In this document: one piece after another, positions 8,335 through 17,515 of the stretch
Layout: each line of letters opens with the position of its first letter
Position numbering within the stretch: the first letter of the stretch is position 1
Notes under the pieces: model-generated
Databases searched by the model: none
What the model saw: only the letters and a program-made list of their open reading frames with translations
What the model was told of the DNA's origin: nothing
Made by a program: the position numbers and the translations under genes
Assembly: GCA_020742515.1 (NCBI GenBank)
Contig: DYWT01000092.1
Span: 1 to 64,000 of the forward strand
DNA: 64,000 bases
Direction: 5' to 3'
DNA from: Sporosarcina psychrophila
Lineage (GTDB): Bacteria > Bacillota > Bacilli > Bacillales_A > Planococcaceae

Positions 8335-9495
8335 ATGTTACAAGATCAAATGCTACTCCGTATTCCAGGTCCAAGCCCGATACCGCCAAGTGTACAACGG
8401 GCCATGAGTCAACCAATGATCGGCCACCGCGGACAAGAGACATCGAATATGCTTAGAAATATCGCGCCGGGTCTGCAACGAAGTTTCGGTACGACACAAG
8501 ATGTTGTTATTTTAACAGGCAGCGGAACAGCTGGTTTGGAAGCTGCCGTAGTCAATATTGTGAATCCTGGCGATGAAGTTTTGGTCGTTGTAACAGGTGC
8601 CTTCGGCGAGCGTTTTACAACGATTTGTGAAGCTTGCAATATCAAGGTTCATAGCATAGATGTCGAATGGGGACAAGCACTGGATCCATTGCAGATTAAA
8701 CGCTTTTTACAAAATCATCCTGAAATCAAAGCTGTATTTTCTACATATTGCGAGACATCAACGGGCGTATTGAATCCTGTTAAGGAGCTGGCACACGCGG
8801 TCCGTGAAGTGTCAGAAGCCTTACTCATCGTAGATGGCGTTTCCTGTATCGGCGGTGTTGAGACTAAAATGGATGATTGGGGAATCGACGTCTTAGTAAC
8901 AGGTTCTCAAAAAGCATTCATGCTACCTGCGGGACTCGCATTTATTGCAGCAAGTGAACGCGCATGGACAATTATCGAGAACAATCCACAGCCACGCTAC
9001 TATCTAGATTTAGTTAGATACCGCGACAATTTGTTAAAAGATACAACTCCTTTTACGCCTGCGTTATCTCTGTTATTTGGCTTGGAACAGGTACTTCAGC
9101 TTATCGAGAACGAAGGCATCGAGCAAGTGAATGCACGTCATACATTAATGATGAACATGACGCGCGCTGCTTTTCGGGCTTTAGGAATTCCTTTATTAAC
9201 AAGTGACAAAGATGCCTCCCCTACCGTCACTGCCGTAAAACCGGAAGACTTCGATGCGGAAGCTTTCAGGAAAGTGATTAAGCAAGAATTCGGTTTAATT
9301 GTAGCAGGCGGGCAACAGCATTTGAGCGGTAAGATATTCCGCATTGGTCATATGGGGTACTGTTCACCGGCGGATGTTCTTCAAACAATTAGTGCGATGG
9401 AAATCGGCTTGCTCAAAATCGACAAAGAGATTGAATTAGGTAAAGGTACTGCTGCTGCACAGCAAGTCTACTTAAACGAAGGAGTGTTGGTCTAA
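8335..9495 (+). CDS. Class V PLP aminotransferase (phosphoserine/serine-glyoxylate type)
   Basis: A pyridoxal-phosphate enzyme of the alanine-glyoxylate/serine-pyruvate aminotransferase family (LRIPGPSPIPPSV, GHRGQE, LTGSGTAGLEAA, VDGVSCIGGVE). The Schiff-base lysine is in VTGSQKAFMLPAGL. Its place between a serine T-box and serA, stop touching the next start, argues that it acts as phosphoserine aminotransferase, the second step of serine synthesis, replacing the canonical SerC fold. That role is inference from context; biochemical specificity could instead be glyoxylate transamination. The ATG at 8335 is chosen because GAGGAG lies 7 nt upstream; longer readings run back into the T-box terminator. 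Confidence 0.88.
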   Translation: MLQDQMLLRIPGPSPIPPSVQRAMSQPMIGHRGQETSNMLRNIAPGLQRSFGTTQDVVILTGSGTAGLEAAVVNIVNPGDEVLVVVTGAFGERFTTICEACNIKVHSIDVEWGQALDPLQIKRFLQNHPEIKAVFSTYCETSTGVLNPVKELAHAVREVSEALLIVDGVSCIGGVETKMDDWGIDVLVTGSQKAFMLPAGLAFIAASERAWTIIENNPQPRYYLDLVRYRDNLLKDTTPFTPALSLLFGLEQVLQLIENEGIEQVNARHTLMMNMTRAAFRALGIPLLTSDKDASPTVTAVKPEDFDAEAFRKVIKQEFGLIVAGGQQHLSGKIFRIGHMGYCSPADVLQTISAMEIGLLKIDKEIELGKGTAAAQQVYLNEGVLV

Positions 9496-11082
9496 ATGAC
9501 TTTTAATATATTAATCAGCGATCCGTTAAGTGAGGATGGTATTTTCCCGTTAAGACAAGCTGAAGGTTTGAACATCGTTGTTGAAACAGATTCTTCACCA
9601 GAACAATTAGCTGAAAGGATCAAAGACTATGACGCCCTGCTCGTTCGCAGTCAAACACAAGTGACGCGTGAAATCATTGAAAAAGCAACGAAGTTGAAGA
9701 TTATTGGACGCGCGGGTGTAGGTGTTGATAATATCGATTTGGATGCAGCGACTGAACATGGTATTATCGTCGTCAATGCTCCGGACGGCAATACGAACTC
9801 CGCTGCTGAACATACAATCGCTATGCTTATGGCTCTTGCACGGAAAATTCCACAGGCATTCAATTCTTTGAAAAACCAACAATGGGACCGTAAATCATTC
9901 ATTGGCGTTGAGTTGAAAAACAAAACCCTTGGTGTGGTAGGACTAGGGCGAATCGGGGCAGAAGTTGCTGCAAGAGCAAAAGGACAGCGAATGAATGTAA
10001 TTGCGTATGACCCTTTCCTAACTGATGAGAAAGCGAAGAAAATGGGTATTACCGCCGGTTCTGTTGAAGATGTATTGAAAGCGGCAGATTTTATTACCGT
10101 CCATACCCCACTTCTAAAAGAAACAAAGCATATGATCAATAAAGAGGCGTTCGACTTGATGAAGGACGGCGTTCAAATTATCAACTGTGCGCGCGGCGGT
10201 ATTATCGATGAAGATGCATTGTATGAGGCAATTGTATCCAAGAAAGTTGCAGGAGCTGCACTCGACGTGTTTGAAACAGAACCATTTGTCGGGCATAAAC
10301 TGTTGACTCTTCCCGAAGTCATAGCGACTCCACACTTGGGTGCAAGTACGATTGAAGCGCAAGAAAGCGTTGCAATCGATGTTAGCCGCGATGTTGTCAC
10401 CTTCTTAAACGGCGGCGCTGTGCAAAATCCAGTTAATCTCCCTTCTGTTTCAAAAGAAGCATTAGCGAAAGTGGAACCTTTCTTTGACCTAGTGGAAAAG
10501 TTGGGCGTGTTCCTGTCCCATTTGGCAGAAGGTGTTATCGAAGAAGTAAACATTTACTATTCAGGGCAACTTGCAGAATCGGATGTCCGTCCATTGACTC
10601 GCAACACCTTGAAAGGGCTATTGAAACGTAACCTCGGCACACATGTGAATGATGTCAATGCGAAGTTTTTGGCAGACCGTATCGGTATAAAGATCAATGA
10701 GCATAAAACCTCTACATCTAAAGGCTTTTCAAATTTAGTAACGGTGGAAGTGTCCACTACAAATGGGTTTAGACGCGTTGCAGGAACATTGCTCAACGGT
10801 CTAGGTGCTCGTATTGTAAAGGTCGACGATAATCTTGTCGATGTCACGCCTGACGGCCACTTACTATTCATTAAACATAAAGACCAACCGGGTGCAATTG
10901 GGCGAGTTGGAACATTACTGGCAATCGAAAACATCAACATCGCAACGATGCAAGTGGGTCGGTCAACTGTCGGCGGCAATGCAATCATGATGCTGTCAGT
11001 TGATAATCATGTTGAGAAGGTTAACGTTGAACGCATGAAAGAGCTTGAAGATATCTTTGATGTTATTGCGATTGACTTGTAA
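9496..11082 (+). CDS. serA: D-3-phosphoglycerate dehydrogenase
   Basis: First committed enzyme of serine synthesis, oxidising 3-phosphoglycerate with NAD. Visible parts: N-terminal substrate half (DALLVRSQTQVTREII), Rossmann motif VVGLGRIGAEVAARA near residues 147-160, active-site Arg in INCARGGIIDEDALYEA and His in IATPHLGASTIEAQ. An intervening ASB domain and a C-terminal ACT domain (HKDQPGAIGRVGTLLAIENINIA split by conserved Gly) follow; ACT domains bind serine for feedback control. Length 528 aa is the long bacterial form. ATG follows the upstream stop with no gap, so the two are translationally linked and under one T-box. Confidence 0.96.
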   Translation: MTFNILISDPLSEDGIFPLRQAEGLNIVVETDSSPEQLAERIKDYDALLVRSQTQVTREIIEKATKLKIIGRAGVGVDNIDLDAATEHGIIVVNAPDGNTNSAAEHTIAMLMALARKIPQAFNSLKNQQWDRKSFIGVELKNKTLGVVGLGRIGAEVAARAKGQRMNVIAYDPFLTDEKAKKMGITAGSVEDVLKAADFITVHTPLLKETKHMINKEAFDLMKDGVQIINCARGGIIDEDALYEAIVSKKVAGAALDVFETEPFVGHKLLTLPEVIATPHLGASTIEAQESVAIDVSRDVVTFLNGGAVQNPVNLPSVSKEALAKVEPFFDLVEKLGVFLSHLAEGVIEEVNIYYSGQLAESDVRPLTRNTLKGLLKRNLGTHVNDVNAKFLADRIGIKINEHKTSTSKGFSNLVTVEVSTTNGFRRVAGTLLNGLGARIVKVDDNLVDVTPDGHLLFIKHKDQPGAIGRVGTLLAIENINIATMQVGRSTVGGNAIMMLSVDNHVEKVNVERMKELEDIFDVIAIDL

Positions 11083-11123
11083 GCACAGATCTAATTGCGT
11101 TTAATATTTTAGTCATTAAACAA

Positions 11124-11169
11124 ATGGATAGGGTCATCAGATACCATCTGATGACCCTATCCATTTTAC
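11124..11169 (+). terminator. Terminator of the serine operon
   Basis: A perfect 19-bp stem (11124-11142 with 11146-11164) around a 3-nt ACC loop, followed by TTTACTTTT, lies 42 nt after serA. Confidence 0.9.
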
Positions 11170-11262
11170 TTTTCGGCTTTGTTAAAGAACTATGTTGATA
11201 TTTGATTAAACAAAATTACTGTTCTATAATATAAAAAAAGAACACTAGTTCCAATTATTTAA

Positions 11263-11472
11263 AATGACGGTAAAAGAATTAATAAAAGTAGAATTGTGAA
11301 AAACCAGTTCGATAAGGCTATTGGTTCTAAATTAGCATCGGACAACACACTTTGTACCGATGCTCGGAGGGCTTTTTCTACCTATGCTCAAAACAAAGGA
11401 TTGGGACATTATCGAATTAAATCGAATGGTGTAGAGCGTGTCAAAGGGCTGTATCACATACAACAGCCTTAG
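11263..11472 (+). pseudogene. Remnant of IS1595-type (ISXO2-like) transposase
   Basis: A reading frame without a plausible start encodes DKAIGSKL, then LCTDARRAFSTYAQNKGL, then HYRIKSNGVERVKGLYHIQ, which is the C-terminal DDE region of IS1595-family transposases (CTD...AF..YA...G..HY..KS.G.ERVKG.YHIQ). The N-terminal two thirds and the final segment after YHIQ are missing, and TAG ends it at 11470-11472. No terminal repeats were found. It is a transposon fossil directly upstream of the HEAT-like gene. Confidence 0.75.
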
Positions 11473-11509
11473 ATTATCAGTGTTTACCTATTGATATATG
11501 GAGGTATAA

Positions 11510-12235
11510 ATGAAAAGTTCAGATTCTCAGTTAAAAAGTCGCGGAAAGATTACATTTGAAAATTTACAGCACTATAACAATCACTCAGAGATTGAATTAT
11601 TAGAAATAATAAAATCAAAAGAAGCTTATAAAAGAACTATCGCTATAAGGTTATTATCAGAGAAAAATGATTTAAATCATGAACTGATTCATTTGTTTCT
11701 ACAAACTCTTACACAAGAAAACAAACTTTATACAAAAATCGAATTATGTGATGCACTTTCAAAAGGGAATGTTCAATCCGCTAAGATTATGGTCGAATAT
11801 TTAGGCCAGATAGGCAATAATCAACAAAAAGTATTACCTACTAATGGTTTCAATAAGAAAAGTTATCCTTTGCCAAGGGACATTATCGCTAGAACTTTAG
11901 CTCATATGAAAAAAGAAATTCTACCAGTTTTATTGGATGTACTAAAGACAGATAATACTCTTGCAATTAGAGAAGTCATTGATGCAATAGGCTTTATGTG
12001 TTTTTACAACAAAATACATTCTGACAATCAAATTATTGATGTACTTCTACTTTGTTTAAAGACTAATTACAAAGATGATATTACTCGATGGAAATTGGTT
12101 AGGGCTTTTGAAAGTTTTAACACCATTAATGTTATTCAAACGCTTATGGACATCGAAAGAAATGATAATCAACCGATTGTTAGAAATGAAGCCAAAAGAT
12201 CATTGGAAATAATAATTAACCGAACTGAAAATTGA
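11510..12235 (+). CDS. HEAT-repeat-like protein of unknown function
   Basis: A 241-residue, all-helical, soluble protein. Repeating amphipathic helix pairs are visible (ELLEIIKSKEAYKRTIAIRLL; LIHLFLQTLTQ; DIIARTLAHMKKEILPVLLDVL; NTLAIREVIDAIGFMC; RWKLVRAFESFNTINVIQTL; NEAKRSLEIII), which is the pattern of HEAT/armadillo scaffolds. No catalytic motif is seen. ATGGAGGT 5 nt before the ATG is a good ribosome site. The gene is distinctly AT-rich compared with serA and follows a transposase remnant, which suggests acquisition by transfer. A strong terminator follows directly. Partner proteins are unknown. Confidence 0.7.
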   Translation: MKSSDSQLKSRGKITFENLQHYNNHSEIELLEIIKSKEAYKRTIAIRLLSEKNDLNHELIHLFLQTLTQENKLYTKIELCDALSKGNVQSAKIMVEYLGQIGNNQQKVLPTNGFNKKSYPLPRDIIARTLAHMKKEILPVLLDVLKTDNTLAIREVIDAIGFMCFYNKIHSDNQIIDVLLLCLKTNYKDDITRWKLVRAFESFNTINVIQTLMDIERNDNQPIVRNEAKRSLEIIINRTEN

Positions 12236-12270
12236 AAAATGACTTATCCTGTTGATAAGTCATTTTTATT
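12235..12270 (+). terminator. Terminator of the HEAT-like gene
   Basis: AAAAATGACTTATC pairs perfectly with GATAAGTCATTTTT around a 5-nt loop, starting at the stop codon, with a T-rich 3' arm. Confidence 0.9.
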
Positions 12271-12653
12271 CGCAATTATTAATATTAAAATTTACAAGGC
12301 TTATTTTTTAAAAGGTTTAGTATAGATTGATAGCGCTTGAGCAAAAATAAAGTTTTAGGCTATCAAAATTGTGCTAGTAACGCTCAGAGATAATAAAACT
12401 ATAAATATTGGATTACTAAATGATACCCGGAAGTTATAGTGCAGAAGTGATAAAAGAAAAAATCAACTGTGCATGTTTAAATAAAGAACTCCATTGAATT
12501 CGCTACCCCTTAAAGGCGCCTTCGCTCAATTTATAGGGGATATCTTTATTTCAACTTAAGTGAGTCAATTTCATTAATACCTTTTCCAATAAAAACGCGA
12601 AATTTTATAGGATTACTTATTCTATTGTTCGTAGAAATAAAGTGCTAATCTCG

Positions 12654-12776
12654 TTGATTGTAGCGGAAGGCGGCGACTCCAGCGGGAATAGCTTGAGCTG
12701 AAGACCCCGCAGAAGCGAAGCGACGAGGAGGCTGAAGTCAAGCCCGCGGAGAGCGTCCGCCTGAAGCGTAAATCAA
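12654..12776. repeat. Bacillales-type intergenic palindromic repeat
   Basis: A GC-rich block in an AT-rich intergenic region. Its ends are imperfect inverted repeats: TTGATTGTAGCGGAAGGCGG on the left, and on the right the complement of TTGATTTACGCTTCAGGCGG. Inside are AGCGGGAATAGC, GAAGACCCCGCAG and AAGCGAAGCGACGAGGAGGC. From memory, near-identical elements are dispersed in many Bacillus and Planococcaceae genomes. No ORF is present; it probably folds into a long cruciform or RNA hairpin. The rest of 12270-12870 shows nothing else convincing. Confidence 0.8.
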
Positions 12777-12869
12777 CCTCGTTCAGATTTCAAGGCTTAT
12801 TGTTCTTTTATAAATTGACTCAAGTAGTTTGTCCTCTCAATTCCCCATATTTCAAATTAAACGAATTAC

Positions 12870-13676
12870 TTATTGAACAGCCTGTTTCTTGTTCAACTCT
12901 TCAAGGATAGTATATATTTTTTCTAAATGATTGATTTCATAAGTCGGTACAACTTCTTCACTCATCAGTTTATTCTCCCGATTAATCCAGACAGAACGCA
13001 TTCCTACACGTGATGCCCCTAAGATATCCGTCATTAGATTGTCGCCTACCATCATTGCTTCATCTGCAGTCACGCCGATTTCAGTTAGGACATGTTGAAA
13101 TATGGATGCGTCTGGCTTCCCTATTCCGAATGCTCCTGAAATAACAATTGAGTCAAAGTAAGGGACAAGTTCAGATGTAATTTCAAGTTTCGTGTATTGT
13201 AAACTTGGTGAACCATTCGTTAATAGAACGAGTTTATATTTATCTTTCAGACAGTCCAGCACTTTGAACGTTTCTTCATATAGATAGGGATGCTTTCTCC
13301 GTTCCTGTGGGAATAATTCTGCTAACGTGCGTCCAAGGTCAGCATCATTAATGCCGATTCGCTGAAGTCCATTTGTCCATGCTTCCTCACGATAGCTGGG
13401 AACAATTTCTTTCATCTTTATGAAGAATTCTCCTTCGTCCTCAAATGTTCCCCAAAGGCCTTCGAATGGATTAATGCCAATCTTCTGTGTAAATTCATAG
13501 GTATCATAGGATTCGTAAAGCATTCTCGCCTCCATTCTTACAGCTTCTTCAAGCTCAACTGGATTAACATTATGTACTTGAGCCGCGTGTTCACATGTTT
13601 TTCTGAATGCAGTTTCTACACTTTTCTTATCCCATAACAATGTATCATCCAAATCAAAAATAATCGCTTTTATCAC
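12870..13676 (-). CDS. HAD-superfamily hydrolase (YjjG/YsaA-like phosphatase)
   Basis: A cytosolic phosphatase of the haloacid dehalogenase superfamily, subfamily I with a helical cap. Motif I is IIFDLDDTLLWDK (nucleophile Asp and general acid Asp), motif II LVLLTNGSPSLQ, motif III Lys in SGAFGIGKPDASIF, and motif IV VGDNLMTDILGA. I place the start at GTG 13676 (VIKAIIFDLDD, 268 aa); this matches family length and follows AAAGGGATGG. A reading to 13775 adds a basic, non-homologous leader. Natural substrate unknown; YjjG-type enzymes act on nucleoside monophosphates. Monocistronic. Confidence 0.88.
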   Translation of the reverse strand: MIKAIIFDLDDTLLWDKKSVETAFRKTCEHAAQVHNVNPVELEEAVRMEARMLYESYDTYEFTQKIGINPFEGLWGTFEDEGEFFIKMKEIVPSYREEAWTNGLQRIGINDADLGRTLAELFPQERRKHPYLYEETFKVLDCLKDKYKLVLLTNGSPSLQYTKLEITSELVPYFDSIVISGAFGIGKPDASIFQHVLTEIGVTADEAMMVGDNLMTDILGASRVGMRSVWINRENKLMSEEVVPTYEINHLEKIYTILEELNKKQAVQ

Positions 13677-13790
13677 AACTGACCATCCCTTTCCTACTTT
13701 GTAAACTAGTATACATGAGTTCAGACTAATTAGACGAGTACTAAAACGCAAGTATCTTAGATAAAGATAGACCATAAAATAAACAAAGTA

Positions 13791-13822
13791 AAACCGCTCC
13801 GTCTTGCATGTCGGAACGGCTC
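13791..13822 (-). terminator. Terminator of the catalase gene
   Basis: On the minus strand AGCCGTTCCG pairs with CGGAGCGGTT (two G-U pairs) and is followed by TTTAC. It lies 15-45 nt after the catalase stop. Confidence 0.7.
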
Positions 13823-13836
13823 TGGATGCACGCTAT

Positions 13837-15906
13837 TCATTTATAAATTGCTCTGTTCCAAAATCGTTGTTGCGCTATCGCTTTTACAAAATCAGTGTCA
13901 AAATCGGGATTGTCACTAGCAAACACGATACCGGGTCCTGCTTTTGCGTTTGACGCTTCAAAGAAAGGTACGCCCGTCGACGCAATCCCGATCGGTTTGT
14001 AATGTTTGAATGCCTCGTCTATGAAATACTCGATATCATAATCAAATTTCGACTGATTTTCAGCTGTACCTCCGACGACGTACAAAGCATCAAATAATAC
14101 GGGATCCATCGTTAAGAAGGTTCCATTCACGATTACAGCAAGACCATCTGCACCTCTCACTTTACCCAGTTTTTCACCGATAATGTCCACTGTGACACCA
14201 TATTTCCTTAACGTCTTGACGACTTTTTTTACTTCAGCGCCATTAAAATCGTTACCGATCAGCACACCGACTTTTAATGTATACGGGACTCTAATCGTAT
14301 TTTCCTGACTGAGTGCCGGCGAAGATGCATTGACATTCACTTGTTCACCCGTTGGGCGGTCCACCCCTATACCGTCTGCGACTCGGACTGCCAGTTCTTT
14401 ATCTATATTAACCAACATATCAGCGACTTGCTGTCTTACACTTTTGCTATTCACTTTTCCAAGTTCGAAGATGAAAGCATCAGTAATATGCTGCTTCTCT
14501 GGTGGCGACATACTGTTCCAAAATAGCCTTGCCTGAGAAAAGAAATCTTTGAAGGAATCGCTACGTGCTTGAATGATACGGCCTTCTACTTTTTCTGCGT
14601 AATGGACGAATCCGCCCTCTTTCGCAGTAGAGGTCGACGGCGTATTATCCGCAAGCGAGTTTTTATGGTAACTTACTTGACCAACATCAATTCTCTGCCG
14701 GCTATAGCCATTTCGCTGATTATTATGGAATGGACAAACAGCACGGTTGATTGGAATTTCAGTGAAATTCGGCCCTCCGAGGCGAATGAGTTGTGTATCT
14801 AAATAAGAAAATAATCTACCTTGTAGAAGTGGGTCATTTGTGAAATCAATTCCAGGTACGACATTCCCCGGGTGGAAGGCTACTTGCTCCGTTTCCGCGA
14901 AGACGTTGTCAACATTTCGATTAAGTGTCATCTTGCCAAATATTTTAACAGGCACAATTTCTTCCGGCCAAAGTTTCGTAGCATCTAGTATATCGAAATC
15001 GAACATAAATTCATCTTTTTCATCAATCATCTGTACACCAAGTTCATACTCTGCAAAATTGCCATGTTCAATTGATTCCCATAAATCCCGTCGGTGGAAG
15101 TCTGGATCTTTTCCTGAAATTTTCTGTGCTTCATCCCATACAAGCGAATGTACACCAAGGATAGGTTTCCAGTGAAACTTCACAAAATGGGCTTTTCCTT
15201 CTGCATTGACAAAACGGAATGTGTGAACGCCGAAGCCTTCCATCATTCGCCAACTCCGGGGAATCGCACGATCTGACATCAGCCACATGACCATATGCGC
15301 CGATTCTTGATTGTTGGCTATGAAATCCCAAAACGTATCGTGGGCAGAGGCAGCTTGCGGCATCTCGTTATGTGGTTCGGGTTGGATCGCATGGATAATA
15401 TCAGGGAACTTCATTCCATCTTGGATGAAAAAGACGGGAATATTGTTGCCTACAAGATCATAGTTTCCTTCTTCCGTATAGAACTTAACGGCGAATCCTC
15501 GCACGTCCCTTACTGTATCCGCAGATCCTTTGTTTCCTACGACATTTGAGAATCTCGTAAAAACAGGGGTTTTCGTTCCGGGCTCCTGTAGAAATCCTGC
15601 TTTTGTAAATTCCTTCATTGATTCATATAATTCGAAAAACCCGTGTGCAGCATATCCTCTGGCGTGTACAACCCGCTCTGGAATCCTTTCATTGTCAAAA
15701 TGGGTCATTTTTTCACGAAAATGAAAGTCCTCCATTAGTGTTGGACCACGAACACCAGCTTTCAATGATTCTTCGTCGTTCGAAACTTTCAGCGCTTGAT
15801 TTGTTGTCATTCTTGTACCTTCATTATTCACTCTGAATTGTTCCAACTGTTTATCTTTACTGTTTTCATCTATGAAGTTTTTGTGATTTGTCGATGATTT
15901 TTCCAC
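13837..15906 (-). CDS. katE: Large-subunit (clade 2, HPII-like) catalase
   Basis: Decomposes hydrogen peroxide in the cytosol. The heme domain shows the catalytic His in RVVHARGYAAHGFFE, the distal Asn in VGNNIPVFFIQDGMKFPD and the heme-ligand Tyr in GRLFSYLDTQLIR. Length 689 aa, with a C-terminal flavodoxin/DJ-1-like domain (VGVLIGNDFNGAEVKKVV...DALYVVGG), identifies the large-subunit clade. A disordered N-terminal extension is typical. The likely start is GTG after AAGGGGAT. In Bacillus, related large catalases are made in the general stress response or in spores; no clear stress-sigma promoter was identified here. Single gene with its own terminator. Confidence 0.93.
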   Translation of the reverse strand: MEKSSTNHKNFIDENSKDKQLEQFRVNNEGTRMTTNQALKVSNDEESLKAGVRGPTLMEDFHFREKMTHFDNERIPERVVHARGYAAHGFFELYESMKEFTKAGFLQEPGTKTPVFTRFSNVVGNKGSADTVRDVRGFAVKFYTEEGNYDLVGNNIPVFFIQDGMKFPDIIHAIQPEPHNEMPQAASAHDTFWDFIANNQESAHMVMWLMSDRAIPRSWRMMEGFGVHTFRFVNAEGKAHFVKFHWKPILGVHSLVWDEAQKISGKDPDFHRRDLWESIEHGNFAEYELGVQMIDEKDEFMFDFDILDATKLWPEEIVPVKIFGKMTLNRNVDNVFAETEQVAFHPGNVVPGIDFTNDPLLQGRLFSYLDTQLIRLGGPNFTEIPINRAVCPFHNNQRNGYSRQRIDVGQVSYHKNSLADNTPSTSTAKEGGFVHYAEKVEGRIIQARSDSFKDFFSQARLFWNSMSPPEKQHITDAFIFELGKVNSKSVRQQVADMLVNIDKELAVRVADGIGVDRPTGEQVNVNASSPALSQENTIRVPYTLKVGVLIGNDFNGAEVKKVVKTLRKYGVTVDIIGEKLGKVRGADGLAVIVNGTFLTMDPVLFDALYVVGGTAENQSKFDYDIEYFIDEAFKHYKPIGIASTGVPFFEASNAKAGPGIVFASDNPDFDTDFVKAIAQQRFWNRAIYK

Positions 15907-15997
15907 ACAATCCCCTTCCCTTATTCATTTAGTAATTGCCTATTAAGAGTACTAGGCGCTTCCCTACTATATGCAGGACTTCCCGAACTGGATACAA

Positions 15998-16053
15998 AGA
16001 AAAGCGCTGGAGCTAGACACTGCTCCAGGTTCAAAACCCTATACTTTCTTATC
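15998..16053 (+). repeat. Dispersed intergenic repeat, copy A
   Basis: AAAAGCGCTGGAGCTAGACA followed by CTGCTCCAGGTTCAAAA and TACTTTCTTATCT. Related copies on the same strand are at 35541-35620 (B) and 55429-55493 (C). On the minus strand it contains GTGTCTAGCTCCAGCGC, which I recall as a common Bacillales intergenic repeat string. GGAGC and GCTCC form a small stem. Confidence 0.65.
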
Positions 16054-16057
16054 TATA

Positions 16058-16092
16058 GAAAAAGGATAGCACCTTGGAAGGGCTACCCTTTT
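16058..16092 (-). terminator. Terminator of ilvE
   Basis: On the minus strand AAAAGGGTAGC pairs with GCTATCCTTTT (one G-U) around a 12-nt loop, ending in a T run, 25 nt after the ilvE stop. Confidence 0.85.
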
Positions 16093-16116
16093 CTTCATGC
16101 ATTATAGAAAGAACCG

Positions 16117-17205
16117 TTATACTTTTACCGCGTCAGTGACTTCAACTACCCAACCGAATGGATCTTCCACTTTACCGGTTTGAATACCTGTTAATGTCTC
16201 ATAAAGTTTCTTAGACAATTCGCCAGTCTCATTATTATTAACGACCATTATGTCATCGCCCCAATTAAGCTCTCCAATTGGCGAAACAACTGCCGCAGTT
16301 CCTGTTCCGAAAGCTTCCTCTAAATTACCTGCCTGGTGTGCCGAACGAAGTTCTTCCATAGATATTTTACGTTCAACAACCGGAATGTCCCAATGTCTCA
16401 GTAATTGAAGGATTGACTTCCTCGTAATTCCTTCCAAAATACTGCCATTTAAAACAGGTGTAATGACCTCACCGTTAATTTTGAAGAAGACGTTCATGCT
16501 TCCGACTTCTTCTATATACTTTCGTTCTACCCCATCAAGCCAGAGAACTTGTGAATACCCTTTCCTACTTGCAATTTCCTGAGCTCTTAAACCTGATGCG
16601 TAATTCCCAGCAGTTTTCGCTGTACCTGTTCCACCTGTCACTGCACGCACATATTCATTTTCGACGAGAATTTTAACAGGGTGGATTCCTTCTTTATAAT
16701 ATGATCCAACCGGCGAGAGAATAATAATAAATTTATACTTTTTAGATGGTGCAACGCCGAGATACGGCTCAGTTGCAACCATGAATGGTCTTATGTAAAG
16801 GGATGTCCCTTCTGTCGCGGGAATCCAATCTTTATCGACTAGGATAAGTTTATTTAAGGCTTCAAGTGCAATTTCCTCATCAAATAGCGGCATACAAAGA
16901 CGATCACTCGATTTGTTCATGCGGCGCATATTTTCTTCCGGCCTAAATAGGAGAACTTGTCCATCTTTGCCTACATACGCTTTTAGTCCTTCAAATATTG
17001 TCTGGCCATAGTGAAAAATAGTTGCCGCCGGATCCATTTCAAGAGGCGCATAAGGGACGATTCGATGATCCGTCCAACCTTGTCCTTCGCAATAGTCAGC
17101 TACAAACATATGATCTGTAAAAATCCTCCCGAACTCTAATTGTTCGGTTAATGGTTTTTGTTTTTTCGATTCGCTCAATGTGACTGTGATTGTATGGTTA
17201 GTCAT
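16117..17205 (-). CDS. ilvE: Branched-chain amino acid aminotransferase
   Basis: Class IV PLP aminotransferase that interconverts leucine, isoleucine and valine with their keto acids. Family II BCAT features are FGRIFTDHMFVADY, FHYGQTIFEGLKAY, LYIRPFMVATEPYLGV, the PLP lysine in GGTGTAKTAGNYA, and QVLWLDGVERKYIEEVGSMN. Length 362 aa is standard. ATG follows AAGGAG at good spacing. No other ilv/leu gene is adjacent, so it may serve degradation and branched fatty-acid primer supply as well as synthesis. The 300-base upstream region shows no T-box; a weak CodY-like match (ATTATTAGAAAATG, several mismatches) is not enough to claim. Confidence 0.95.
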   Translation of the reverse strand: MTNHTITVTLSESKKQKPLTEQLEFGRIFTDHMFVADYCEGQGWTDHRIVPYAPLEMDPAATIFHYGQTIFEGLKAYVGKDGQVLLFRPEENMRRMNKSSDRLCMPLFDEEIALEALNKLILVDKDWIPATEGTSLYIRPFMVATEPYLGVAPSKKYKFIIILSPVGSYYKEGIHPVKILVENEYVRAVTGGTGTAKTAGNYASGLRAQEIASRKGYSQVLWLDGVERKYIEEVGSMNVFFKINGEVITPVLNGSILEGITRKSILQLLRHWDIPVVERKISMEELRSAHQAGNLEEAFGTGTAAVVSPIGELNWGDDIMVVNNNETGELSKKLYETLTGIQTGKVEDPFGWVVEVTDAVKV

Positions 17206-17515
17206 GATGTGTGCATCTCCTTATTCCTAATTTTAGACCGGTTTTTGACCATTTCCGTTAATTTGTTTATTAAAAAGGAATATCAAGATAAGCATAATTA
17301 GACAGCTTACATGATATCCCTTCATCATATCCATTACGGAAAGCATTTTCTAATAATATTGATTATATCAACTTCTTCGAAATTAAGCTATCTAATCACA
17401 AAAATATTTATGATGGAAAGTAGTTCACATAGAAGAGCTGGATTTGGCTTGAACCTGTGATTTCAGGCTACAATAATGGAGAATAAGTTATTTGACTCAT
17501 AAGGGAGGATCAGTA
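17206..17515. other. Divergent intergenic region ilvE/thpR
   Basis: AT-rich spacer that must hold the promoters for the two divergent genes. No hairpin, T-box core or strong promoter pair could be supported by eye. Confidence 0.4.

Noticed and set aside
17206..17400. CodY-like box upstream of ilvE
   Set aside because: Best match has four mismatches to the 15-bp consensus in an AT-rich region; not above chance.
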